NCBI GenBank assembly: GCA_015709655.1
Contig: CP054181.1
Location: 547,262-611,261 of the forward strand
From: Ignavibacteria bacterium
GTDB taxonomy: Bacteria; Bacteroidota; Ignavibacteria; Kapaibacteriales; Kapaibacteriaceae
Length of the DNA: 64,000 nt
Direction of reading: 5' to 3'
Below the pieces are notes generated by a model. It saw only the letters and a list, made by a program, of their open reading frames with translations. It made no database searches and was not told where the DNA came from. A program made the position numbers and the translations under genes. Shown here piece after piece: positions 53,792-62,900 of this stretch; within the stretch, counting starts at the first letter, position 1; every line of letters starts with the position of its first letter.

Positions 53792-54667
53792 TTAGTCGCA
53801 CTTGTCTTTTAATTGTTTATTCATAATGGAACTCATTAGGAGTTCCTTGTATCTCCAGTTGTCTAATGCTGCTGCTCCTGTTCGAGTTGATGTAAGTATT
53901 TCTGCCTGTGAATCAAATTGAGGTCGGTTGGTTAGTAGTGTTAATGTTAGATTCAGAATCAGACCTTCATTACCTTTTAGAGTCTGTCTGATTAAACTAT
54001 CAACGTACTCAACATGTTCAGGAGTTCGTATTGACTCGTCCTTCGCCATCAGATATAACAGCTTCAGTGCGGCAGTAACCGATCTGTCATCGTTTGACGT
54101 TATTTTGTCGAGCAACGATTCCGGCCATTTGCTGTAAATACTCTCATACAGATCATACACCGCTTTATACGTAGTTGACGGCTTGCAGTGCAATACCATG
54201 TCAGGGCTGTATTCCCAGTTAAGATTTACCATGGCAATAACGCTAGTGGCATTCCCGGGTATTGTAACCTGCACCTTCCGGCTAGCAGATTCTTGAGGTT
54301 CTAATTGCACTGCTATTGCAGTATCAGACAACAATGAAGGCCGAGTCACAAGAAGGAGAAGTGTCGAATAATTCTTTTTTGCCTGTTCGGGAAGTACAAC
54401 AGTAAATGTGTTAACTGCCCCGGGTATATAGCCGCTGTCACTTCCCGACTCCAGGTATACACCTGTTTCACGCTGACTTCCTTTGTCGGCCTGGTTGCTA
54501 GCACATCCCGTAAACCAAATGAATATTATTGCAAACAACAATAAACACCACCCGTGGTGCTTTATTGCAAAACCCCACGGGCGATAATTACCATTTGAGC
54601 GGTGAGAATTAATAGTAGTACTCCCCGGTACTAGGATTGTATCCTGCAGGAAACAAAGCTGAGCCAT
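53792..54667 (-). CDS. Putative lipoprotein in thioredoxin-like operon
   Basis: The frame allows 291 residues from ATG 54667. However, the likely functional N-terminus is the hydrophobic WCLLLFAIIFIWFTGCASN (Cys at about residue 54), a lipobox, so the real start may be a weak codon near 54550. The mature region has an Ig-like half (VNTFTVVLPEQAKKNYSTLLLLVT) and a helical half. The first about 50 codons overlap the amber-extension frame of the small peptide gene. Together with the redox neighbour it recalls peptide-lipoprotein-redoxin operons of Bacteroidota; function unknown. Confidence 0.6.
   Translation of the reverse strand: MAQLCFLQDTILVPGSTTINSHRSNGNYRPWGFAIKHHGWCLLLFAIIFIWFTGCASNQADKGSQRETGVYLESGSDSGYIPGAVNTFTVVLPEQAKKNYSTLLLLVTRPSLLSDTAIAVQLEPQESASRKVQVTIPGNATSVIAMVNLNWEYSPDMVLHCKPSTTYKAVYDLYESIYSKWPESLLDKITSNDDRSVTAALKLLYLMAKDESIRTPEHVEYVDSLIRQTLKGNEGLILNLTLTLLTNRPQFDSQAEILTSTRTGAAALDNWRYKELLMSSIMNKQLKDKCD
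54551..54581 (-). terminator. Hairpin between small peptide gene and lipoprotein
   Basis: CCCGTGG (54551-54557) pairs with CCACGGG (54575-54581). It lies just before the hydrophobic start of the lipoprotein, so it could be an attenuator or sequester its ribosome site. Confidence 0.45.
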
Positions 54668-54959
54668 ACTCTACAGGAGTATAACCAGAGGGTGGAGCTG
54701 GTGGCATACCAGGTAAATACCACTACGTGACCCAATCCCAAAGGTGACACTCATTGCCCGATGTCTGACACTGTCCTTGTCCCCATTGGCCACCTTCATA
54801 TACTCTTACTTCCGTCCAGTGCCCGGTCTCACTCGCCGGTGTTGCATCATGCCTGTCTATTCTATAATTCGCGTCGCCCGGCACAAAGGCTGGTCGTGCA
54901 GTTGCAAAAAACACCACTCCTACTGCAAAAGCCGCAGTGAAGAAAACCAGAGGTTTCAT
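54609..54959 (-). CDS. Small secreted peptide with in-frame amber codon and Tyr/Pro-rich extension
   Basis: ATG 54959 follows an excellent AGGAGG at 6-nt spacing. It encodes a signal peptide (KPLVFFTAAFAVGVVFFATA) and a short mature part (GHWTEVRVYEGGQWGQGQC...SGNECHLWDWVT), 78 residues to TAG at 54723-54725. The same frame continues 37 codons to TAA at 54609-54611: WYLPGMPPAPPSGYTPV, then EYGSALFPAGYNPSTGEYYY. The extension looks protein-like, so either the TAG is a recent mutation or it is read through. The family is unrecognised; it loosely resembles small exported peptide precursors. Confidence 0.65.
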
Positions 54960-54986
54960 AAATCCTCCTACACCATTATTGATCAA

Positions 54987-55196
54987 AATGAAGTAAGGAC
55001 GTCCCTGCCACTAATATACCCCCCGTATATAAGTCAAGTGTTTTTTTCAAAAAGTATAATATTTTTTAGGAGGTACAGTTGATCTTTACGGATAGACAGT
55101 AACAACAGCTAATCTTATGACTGTTTTTTTAAATCAGAAGCTGTCATCAAGCATACAGACCTTGAGTTCTTCAAAATGAAGTCTGTAGCCATTAAA
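54987..55196. other. Intergenic between divergent small-peptide and hip operons
   Basis: About 210 bp. It probably contains the promoter of the minus-strand peptide gene (AT-rich run 55030-55070) and nothing else recognisable. Confidence 0.4.
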
Positions 55197-55337
55197 TATA
55201 CCCTATAGGGTATATTTATTAGAATTTTACTCATTACTATACCCGTTAGGGTGTCATTTGTATTTATTCTTGTATAATTGCACCCTAAAAGGTATAGATT
55301 CACAATAAATTACTATATTTGTACCCAAAAGGGTATA
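55197..55337. promoter_or_regulatory. Four phased palindromic operators upstream of hipB
   Basis: Four sites of the form TATACCC-N4-GGGTATA lie at 55197-55214, 55238-55255, 55279-55296 and 55320-55337. The first is a perfect palindrome (TATACCCTATAGGGTATA); the others are degenerate in the outer bases. Their centres are exactly 41 bp apart. The last one overlaps the hipB ribosome site and ends 2 nt before the ATG. They are likely bound by HipB for autoregulation. Confidence 0.85.
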
Positions 55338-55339
55338 AA

Positions 55340-55549
55340 ATGAATCTTGCAAGCTTTGTTAAGACAAAAAGAAAATCTGTAAAACTTACCCAGCCTGAGT
55401 TGGCAGAGAAAGCTGGTGTAGGCTTACGCTTCATTCGTGAATTGGAGCAGGGCAAAGAAAGTCTTAGGATGGATAAAGTAAACCAGGTTCTGAAACTGTT
55501 CGGTTACCAGGTCGGTGCTGTACCACAAATGGCTGGCCCTAAGCTCTGA
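55340..55549 (+). CDS. hipB: HipB-like antitoxin/repressor (split module)
   Basis: 69 residues from ATG 55340; a TTG start at 55319 would overlap operator four and is rejected. It is an XRE-type helix-turn-helix: LASFVKTKRKSVKLTQPELAEKAGV then LRFIRELEQGKESLRMDKVNQVL. HipB proteins dimerise, bind operator palindromes and hold the HipA kinase inactive. It is followed 42 bp later by hipS. The four operators directly upstream suggest tight autoregulation. Confidence 0.9.
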   Translation: MNLASFVKTKRKSVKLTQPELAEKAGVGLRFIRELEQGKESLRMDKVNQVLKLFGYQVGAVPQMAGPKL

Positions 55550-55591
55550 TTAGCTTGTACCTAATTTTAAACGACTCAACTACAGGTTACG

Positions 55592-55918
55592 ATGCGTAAA
55601 GCTGCGATAAAAATAGAAGACAAATTGGCCGGATGGCTCACGCAGGATGAGCATGGTTACAGTTTTGTGTATGACAGTGACTATGCATCGCAGCCAAATG
55701 CCCGTCCAGTGAGCCTTACGTTGCCGGTAAAAGAAACCTCTTTTATCTCTAAAACCTTATTTCCGTTTTTTGATGGCCTGATTCCCGAGGGATGGTTGCT
55801 GGATATAGCCGAAAAAAACTGGAAACTCAATCCGAGAGACCGGATGGGCTTGTTACTGGCCTGCTGCAAAGATTGTATCGGTGCCGTAAGTGTTGAAGAA
55901 ATCAAAGCCGAGGAATGA
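55592..55918 (+). CDS. hipS: HipS-like protein (HipA N-terminal subdomain, separate gene)
   Basis: 108 residues matching only the first subdomain of HipA: AAIKIEDKLAGWLTQDEHGYSFVYD, then VSLTLPVKETSFISKTLFPFFDGLIPEGWLLDI and RDRMGLLLACCKDCIGAVSV (spans by position, residues 4-103). In HipBST systems this domain is a separate protein that neutralises the kinase. The gene ends ATGA into a 41-codon frame rather than into hipT directly. Confidence 0.85.
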   Translation: MRKAAIKIEDKLAGWLTQDEHGYSFVYDSDYASQPNARPVSLTLPVKETSFISKTLFPFFDGLIPEGWLLDIAEKNWKLNPRDRMGLLLACCKDCIGAVSVEEIKAEE

Positions 55919-56040
55919 CACGCAAAAATCATGCAGTCAGAAACTGGATGTCGAAAACCAATGATTTAAAAAATAATACTAGGGTGTTCCTCAAAACAGG
56001 AAGTTATATTTTCCCTGCTTTTATGGTGTGTTCCGCTTAA
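55915..56040 (+). CDS. Small 41-codon frame between hipS and hipT, uncertain
   Basis: ATG 55915 overlaps the hipS stop by 4 nt and runs 41 codons to TAA 56038-56040 (RKNHAVRNWMSKTNDLK, ending FPAFMVCSA). It resembles nothing known. In many relatives hipS and hipT abut, so this insert is unusual. It may be a real small protein or a chance frame. Confidence 0.3.
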   Translation: MTRKNHAVRNWMSKTNDLKNNTRVFLKTGSYIFPAFMVCSA

Positions 56041-56051
56041 GTACTGGACCA

Positions 56052-56987
56052 ATGAACTGCTTATACTGCTATAAAGAATTGCAAAATCATGAGCGAGACT
56101 TTCATGCCGCCTGCTCGAAAAAAATATTTGGTCAAGCAGCACCGCCGGAACTGCCTTATTCAGAAAACGACCTGGAACCGCTGGCGAGAATGGTGATACA
56201 AAGTCAGACTGCAATAACAGGTGTACAAGCCAAACTGTCACTACACATTACGGGAAATAAAAAAGATACCGGACAAATATTTACCATTGTGGGTTTGTGG
56301 GGAGGCTACATACTAAAACCGCCAACGGCCTTCTATCCACAATTACCGGAAGTAGAAGATCTTACCATGCACCTTGCAGCCGCAGCCAACATAAAGACTG
56401 TTCCCCATAGCCTCATTCGTTTGCAATCCGGTAACCTTGCCTATATCACCAAGCGTGTGGACCGAACCTCAAAGAAGAAACTGGCTATGGAGGATATGTG
56501 CCAGCTTACAGAACGGCTTACGGAAGACAAATACCACGGCAGCTATGAGCAAATAGGACAAGCTATCCTGAGGTACTCGTCCACTCCCGGTCTGGATATT
56601 GTTAATTTTTTGGAATTGATACTATTCTCTTTCATTAGCGGCAATGCCGATATGCATTTAAAGAACTTTTCATTATTAGAACAGCCCGGAATCGGTATGA
56701 CCTTATCACCGGCTTATGATCTGGTTAACACTCTACTGGTTAATCCCGCCGATGCCGAGGAAATGGCACTATCGTTAAATGGTCGGAAGAAAAAGCTAAA
56801 AAAGCGTGATTTTATTATGGTAATGGATAAATTTAATACCTCCGTTAAGCAACAATCCAATATTTTTAACAAGATGCAAAAAGCGCTTCCAAAATGGCTT
56901 ACTATAATTGATGAGTGCTTTCTGGTTGATGATTTTAAAGAGCAGTACAAGTCAATTATACGCGACAGACTTAGCCGTTTGGAATGA
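56052..56987 (+). CDS. hipT: HipT-like Ser/Thr kinase toxin
   Basis: 311 residues from ATG 56052. It begins with a small zinc-ribbon-like CLYCYKELQNHERDFHAACSKKIFG (C-C-H-C, spans residues 3-27), common in Bacteroidota HipA proteins. The kinase core has the Gly-rich-equivalent loop QTAITGVQAKLSL, GGYILKPPTAFYPQLPEVE, the catalytic NADMHLKNFSLLE and LSPAYDLVNTLL (metal-binding Asp). By homology it phosphorylates a translation component such as a tRNA synthetase, causing dormancy. Toxin of the split module. Confidence 0.88.
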   Translation: MNCLYCYKELQNHERDFHAACSKKIFGQAAPPELPYSENDLEPLARMVIQSQTAITGVQAKLSLHITGNKKDTGQIFTIVGLWGGYILKPPTAFYPQLPEVEDLTMHLAAAANIKTVPHSLIRLQSGNLAYITKRVDRTSKKKLAMEDMCQLTERLTEDKYHGSYEQIGQAILRYSSTPGLDIVNFLELILFSFISGNADMHLKNFSLLEQPGIGMTLSPAYDLVNTLLVNPADAEEMALSLNGRKKKLKKRDFIMVMDKFNTSVKQQSNIFNKMQKALPKWLTIIDECFLVDDFKEQYKSIIRDRLSRLE

Positions 56988-57428
56988 CTCGATTCAATGC
57001 TCGGGGCAAAATTCTTCATAGCAGCAAGCACTAGGTTGCGATATCAGTTACTGCGTGAATTCACTTGAGTATATAACTCACCAAACAGTATTTTAAACCA
57101 ATAACTAAAAAACCAGAAGCAGTTTTTACTACACTCCCCGTGCTCAGACTTGTGCATCGGCTTATAACCGAAATGTTCGTCAACTTCAGTATCAACCAGT
57201 GACCATGTTCCGCAAATCATTCATTCGGAAGATGGAGCTTTACTGAAAACAACCCAATTGCGAGATGAATTCAGGATAATGGTATTTCGAGGCAACTCTC
57301 AAAGAAAATTAGGAATTTTAAAATCCAGGTAACTGATAATACGAATGATCTTTAAGTCATTATAGCTTTAATAGTCACTTTTTGACTGATTTATCATTCA
57401 CACTAACCGCCTTGTTCTGATTCTTAAT
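56988..57428. other. Intergenic between the two hip modules
   Basis: About 440 bp of mixed composition with no supported gene. No HipB-like operator copies of the TACCC type are seen here, so the second module is probably controlled separately. Confidence 0.45.
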
Positions 57429-57457
57429 TGATATTCGGATAAAATTGCTATTTTTGC
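57429..57457 (+). promoter_or_regulatory. Bacteroidota-type promoter of second hip module
   Basis: TTG at 57429-57431 and TATTTTTG at 57450-57457, separated by 18 bp, match the -33/-7 pattern. The element lies 38 bp upstream of the hipB-like ATG at 57495. Confidence 0.55.
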
Positions 57458-57494
57458 ATGAAATATAAACCAATAACCATTGTATTTGCGTTTT

Positions 57495-57845
57495 ATGAAT
57501 GATAAAGCATACAAGAATTGGTATTCTATGAGCGACCATGCACTGGCGGTTCACATCGGGGTATTTGTCAAGCACCACCGGCTGGAGCAGAACAAAACAC
57601 AGGATGTGCTTTCACGTGCTGCAGGCATCAGCAGGTCCACACTTAGTTTATTGGAACGAGGTGAAACTGTAACCCTTGCCACGCTTATCCAGGTGCTCAG
57701 GGTGCTGAACCAGCTACAAATAATGGATGCCTTTGAAGTGCAACGCGGGATCAGTCCGCTGGCTCTGGCCAAAGCCGAAATGAAAAGACGCAGAAGAGCA
57801 AGAATTGCAAAAACACCTGACTCTAAAAGCCGGCTTGGGCAATAA
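57495..57845 (+). CDS. hipB: HipB-like XRE antitoxin/repressor (second module)
   Basis: 116 residues from ATG 57495. The HTH is VFVKHHRLEQNKTQDVLSRAAGI then SRSTLSLLERGETVTLATLIQVL (span residues about 26-72). A basic C-terminal tail (MKRRRRARIAK) probably touches DNA or the toxin. The stop overlaps the hipA start by one base (TAATG). It is a different lineage from the 69-residue hipB at 55340. Confidence 0.9.
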   Translation: MNDKAYKNWYSMSDHALAVHIGVFVKHHRLEQNKTQDVLSRAAGISRSTLSLLERGETVTLATLIQVLRVLNQLQIMDAFEVQRGISPLALAKAEMKRRRRARIAKTPDSKSRLGQ

Positions 57846-59146
57846 TGACTACGGCCTTTGTAAAAATATGGGGCGAACTGGCAGGTGCGGTCGCATGGGA
57901 TGATACTACGGGCTATGCCACATTTGAATTTGATTCCAAATTCAAGACTAAAGGCTGGGATTTGGCTCCCTTGCTAATGCCTGTCAATAGAAGTAAAAGT
58001 AGTTATAACTTTCCATCCTTACGTAAAAAGCCGGATCCTGACCTTGATACATTCAAGGGTTTGCCGGGCTTACTGGCTGATGTGCTACCCGACCGGTATG
58101 GTACAGAACTCATCAATCTGTGGCTGGCCGGGCAAGGACGTCCGCCGGACAGTATGAATCCGGTTGAAACACTGTGTTTCATTGGCTCACGGGGAATGGG
58201 CGCACTCGAATTTGAACCAACAACACTAAAGGAAAGCAAAAGAGCGTTTTCAGTTAAGATTGATAGTCTGGTGGACATAACCAGAAAAATGCTTACGAAA
58301 AAAGAAGCTTTTGTAACCAATCTGCGAACAGAGGAAGAAAAGGCAATTCTTGACATACTGAAAATTGGCACCTCTGCAGGCGGCGCTCGCCCCAAGGCTG
58401 TAATCGCTTACAATGAACATTCCAGTGAAGTAAGGTCAGGCCAAACCGGCGCACCCAAAGGCTTTGAGCACTGGCTGATAAAACTGGATGGAGTAAGTGA
58501 TGTACAGCTTGGAGCAAGCAAAGGTTACGGTCGGGTGGAGATGGCCTACTACAACATGGCCCTGGCGTGCGGCATCGATATGATGCCTTCCAGATTATTG
58601 GAAGAAAACGGCAGGGCGCATTTTTTGACCAAACGTTTCGACAGGGAAGGAGGCTCCGGCAGACACCACATTCAGACCTTTTGTGCAATGAAACACTTTG
58701 ATTACAATCTTGTAAACAGTTTTAGTTACGAGCAGTTGTTTCAAACCATGCGGGAACTCAAACTGCCGTATCCGGCTGCAGAACAGATGTTTCGCAGAAT
58801 GGTGTTCAATGTCATGGCACGCAACTGCGATGATCATACAAAGAACTTCGCATTCCGGATGAAAATAGACGGAATATGGGAACTGGCTCCGGCATACGAT
58901 GTCTGCCACGCCTATAACCCCAACCATCAATGGGTAAGCCAGCATGCTTTGAGCATTAATGGCAAACGAACCAATATTACCAGGGACGACCTTCTGACAA
59001 TAGGCAAAACCATTAAATACAAAAAAGCTGCTGAAGCCATTGATGAAATCAGTGATACGGTTAGCCAATGGAAGTACTTTGCCGACGAAGTAAAAATGTC
59101 TTCTAAACTACGTGACGATATTGCTGCCACCTTGATTCGGTTGTGA
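57845..59146 (+). CDS. hipA: HipA Ser/Thr kinase toxin, full length
   Basis: 433 residues, complete fold. The N-terminal subdomain (VKIWGELAGAVAWDDTTGYATFEF to GLLADVLPDRYG, spans 6-85) precedes the kinase: GTSAGGARPKAVIAY as the ATP loop with autophosphorylation site region, HFLTKRFDREG, NCDDHTKNFAF (catalytic Asp) and LAPAYDVCHAY. It probably phosphorylates an aminoacyl-tRNA synthetase and is held by the HipB encoded just upstream. Confidence 0.93.
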   Translation: MTTAFVKIWGELAGAVAWDDTTGYATFEFDSKFKTKGWDLAPLLMPVNRSKSSYNFPSLRKKPDPDLDTFKGLPGLLADVLPDRYGTELINLWLAGQGRPPDSMNPVETLCFIGSRGMGALEFEPTTLKESKRAFSVKIDSLVDITRKMLTKKEAFVTNLRTEEEKAILDILKIGTSAGGARPKAVIAYNEHSSEVRSGQTGAPKGFEHWLIKLDGVSDVQLGASKGYGRVEMAYYNMALACGIDMMPSRLLEENGRAHFLTKRFDREGGSGRHHIQTFCAMKHFDYNLVNSFSYEQLFQTMRELKLPYPAAEQMFRRMVFNVMARNCDDHTKNFAFRMKIDGIWELAPAYDVCHAYNPNHQWVSQHALSINGKRTNITRDDLLTIGKTIKYKKAAEAIDEISDTVSQWKYFADEVKMSSKLRDDIAATLIRL

Positions 59147-59167
59147 GTTCGTTATTTCAACAGTGCG

Positions 59168-59869
59168 CTATCCCACGCCGTTGTCCCTTACTCCAACGTA
59201 CACGTACGCTATGCCACCATTTAGCGGTTTCATGGTACAGCTGCGAAAGCCCCCTGCCTTATTCATCAGCTCCAAAAAGGCGGTGCCCGCAGGAAACACC
59301 GATGCGGTAGCCGGCAAGTATTGGTAAGGGGCTTTGTATCCGGTGATCAGTTTGCCAATAGTAGGCACGATGATCCGGCTGTACATCCGGTAGATGCTTC
59401 CCCAAATACCACGTGGCTGACCAAACTCGAGGACCACGACTCTGCCGTCCGGTCTGGTAACCCGAAGCATTTCGCGCAACGCCTGTACAGGATCGTCAAC
59501 ATTGCGAATACCAAATGCAATACTGGTAACATCGAACCGGTTGGAGGGAAACGGCAGATGTTGCGCGTCGGCTTGTAAAAACTGAACTTTCGTCCGGCGC
59601 TGGGCCGACTTTTGAATGGCAACTGCCAGCATGTCGGCATTAAGATCGGTCCCGGTAACCACACCGGTTCTCCCCACGGCCCTCTTGTACGCAAAAGCCA
59701 GATCTCCCGTACCGGTAGCGCAATCCAGGACCTCCATGCCTGGGCGTACCTGTGATAGATGCACTGTCTGCCGACGCCACCGGTGGTGGATGCCGAGTGA
59801 CAAAACCGAGTTTGCCGCGTCATACCGTCTGGCAATTGCCGAAAACATTGTCTGTACGTGCTGCGTCAT
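59168..59869 (-). CDS. menG: Demethylmenaquinone methyltransferase (MenG/UbiE)
   Basis: 233 residues from ATG 59869, where the usual family start TQHVQTMFSAIARRYDAAN begins. Motifs are VLDCATGTGDLAFAY (SAM binding), GTDLNADMLAVA, ADAQHLPFPSNRFDVTSIAFGIRNV and VVVLEFGQPRG. It does the last methylation of menaquinone, fitting with fni and the polyprenyl synthase earlier in the window. It is divergent from the BNR-protein gene with a short shared promoter region. Confidence 0.94.
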   Translation of the reverse strand: MTQHVQTMFSAIARRYDAANSVLSLGIHHRWRRQTVHLSQVRPGMEVLDCATGTGDLAFAYKRAVGRTGVVTGTDLNADMLAVAIQKSAQRRTKVQFLQADAQHLPFPSNRFDVTSIAFGIRNVDDPVQALREMLRVTRPDGRVVVLEFGQPRGIWGSIYRMYSRIIVPTIGKLITGYKAPYQYLPATASVFPAGTAFLELMNKAGGFRSCTMKPLNGGIAYVYVGVRDNGVG

Positions 59870-59954
59870 TCTGTTCAGATAGTAGAACGCATGCTCATCA
59901 CACACGGACTACGGAAAGTTAGGGTATTTTGCATGATTGATGGAGAACAAGTAT

Positions 59955-62900
59955 ATGAAACAACTGGTTATTCTGCTGACACTGTGCTGTGCTTTGGCAC
60001 AAACGGTGCCGGCCCAGCTGCGTCCGGACGATGAGAGTGGTACAATCCATAAAAAGTTCGAGGCCTTCAAATCTCGCAGAGTACCCGCCGGAGCGGTACT
60101 GCCGGAAGATATCAGAGTACACGCTATCACAACTGCACGCAGGATGGAGATCAGCAAGAGCATCGACAACGTACTTGCCGATCAGCCGGAGTGGAAACCT
60201 ATTGGTCCGTACAGCACTGCCGGGCGGGTGAAGGATATTATCGTACACCCTACTGACGCAAACACGGTGTATATCGGTGCAGCCGCAGGAGGGGTCTGGA
60301 AAACCACCAATGCAGGTGCTACCTGGGAACCCCTTACCGATGATGCCAACGCAACTGCAATGGGTTCACTGTGGTTTCACCCAAACAACCCCGATATTAT
60401 CTATGCCGGTACCGGTGAATCGGTCACCAATGCCAATACCTTCCTGGGTGCGGGTGTACTGCGGTCCACCGATGCCGGACAAACCTGGACATCGATTGGC
60501 CTGACACACGTGGGCTCGGTCTCGCGTATTTACTCACACCCACGCAACCCAAAACTCCTGATGGCCGGATGCATGAACACAAATGCCGGCGTGTATAAAA
60601 GCACCGATGAAGGCGAAACATGGACGAAGATCCTGAATGAGTCGGTGTACGACATGACTATTAACCCGCTGGACGAAAATGAATGGTTTGTGGGGGTGCG
60701 TGATAAGGGCATCCTGTACACGTCGGACGGTGGCACAACCTGGCAGCCCAGGATGACAGGTCTGTATGGTTCCATTGGCAGAACCTCGATTAAACAAAGC
60801 GCTTCCGACCCTAACGTTCTTTACGTCCTTATGGAAATTAACAAGCTGGCGGTGATCGCAAAAAGTACTGATAAGGGGCTTACGTGGACTGCGCAGTATA
60901 ACGATGGCGTTGGATGCTTTTTTGCGGGCAGTTGCAACCCCGAGGCTAGTCAGGGCTTCTACGACAACTATATCAGCATCTCTCCTACCAACCCCGATGT
61001 GTGTTTTGCCGGTGGCATTGATATTTACGGCACCACAAACGGGGGGACCACCTGGATTAACCTTACCAACGGGTATGCCGACGGCAACGGACAGAATCCC
61101 GTACACGTAGACCAGCACTGCCTGGCCTTCGGACCACCCGGAAGTAAGCTGATTTACGCTGGCAACGACGGCGGGATGGTAAAAAGCACCGACAACGGCA
61201 ATTCTTGGTTTGTGATTAATAACGGCTTGAGTATTACACAATTTTATGACTTTGATAATGACCCTACCCGTACCGAACGATCGTTTGGCGGTACGCAGGA
61301 CAACGGAACTCTGGGTACCTTTGGAAGCATGGAATGGGATAGTCTGTGGGGTGGCGACGGCATGGTTACTGCCATCAATCACGATGACCCCGATATTCTT
61401 TATGGCAACAACCCAAACGGTGCACCATTCCGGATTGACTTTAAAACTAAGAAAGGCCGACTTATCGTAAGCGGAATTGACCAATCCGAATCAGCATTGT
61501 GGACGGCACCTCTGGTGGTTAACCCGCTCGATGGGTTTGACCTGATGCATGGTCGTACACGGGTTTACCGCTCATTTGACGGCGGCGACCTGTGGTATCC
61601 GTCAAGCCCCTACTTCAGAAACGAAATCTCGGCCCTTGCCTTCTCGCCCGTTGAGTATGGTCAGCAGTGGGCCGGAACCTCGGCAGGTGACCTGTGGCTT
61701 TCTACAAACGACGGTGAGTCGTGGCAACCGATAAAACAAATGAACCTGACCAACAGATTCATTTCCTCGATACAATGTTCGCGTAAGGATGGCGCTACGG
61801 CATGGATTACCTACGGTCAGTACGGTGCTCCCAACGTATGGAAAACAACAAACCTTGGTGAAACCTGGACATCGGCCTGGGGAAACATGCCAGACATTCC
61901 CGTCAACGGTCTGGCAGTTCACCCCGAAGACGAGAATATCCTGTTTATTGCCACCGACATTGGCGTTTTTGCCACATTCGACGGCGGCATCCATTGGATG
62001 CCCTATGGGAAGGGGCTGCCCCGCACCGTTGTTACCGGTATTAAGCTTAATTATGAATTTGGCTACCTGCGCTGTGTTACCCACGGAAGGAGCGCCTGGG
62101 AAACACCACTCCTTTCGGTTGCCCCCTCTGAGCCAGCAATTACGGCTCCGGCGGGCGCTGAAGTCTTTACCGGCACACTGCATACCACCATATCGTGGGT
62201 TGGCTTTGCATCACCGGTAAACCTTGAATACAGCCTTGATGACGGCAAAACCTGGAAACCCCTTGCAGATGGCGTTTCAGGCACTGCCTACCGCTGGCAG
62301 ATCCCCAACTGGCCAACCATTGTGGCGCGTATCCGGGTTACATCGCAATCCAACCCCAACCAGCAGCGTATCAGCCGATCGTTTACCATAGTTCCGATTT
62401 CCAAGGGTGGTATCGTACAGCAAACCATGGTTCCGTGGACGCCGTACGGGCTGGCTTGGGACGGTAAGGACGGGCTATGGAGCACCAGTTTCTATACGCC
62501 ATACCTGTACAAGCTCGACCGCAACACACTTAGCGTGCTGAAGGAAGTAAGACTTCCAAAGTCTGTTGGCGATTCGCTGTTTACTGACCTCACCGTTGAT
62601 CGCGAAAACGGAATCATCTACCTGCACATGCTCTCCAACACCTCCGGCTACGGGGCTCAGGTTATTGCCGTTGACACAAACGGCACCCTGGTGAAGTGGT
62701 TCATGTCGGCAGCGCTCCGCTACCCTACAGGCCTGGAATATATCGATGGGAAGCTCATTGCTCTGGAGCGCGATGGTGATCAAAATGTTTATATTATGGA
62801 CACAGACGGACAAACGATTGACCACGTTTCCAACCCATGCAGGTCTCGGTACGGTCCCAGAGGTCTGGCCCATGATAACAACGGAAACCTGCTACAGGTA

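Noticed and set aside
60534..61484. A 316-codon minus-strand frame within the BNR-repeat gene
   Set aside because: It is a mirror frame of a repeat-rich coding sequence with no recognisable domain or ribosome site.
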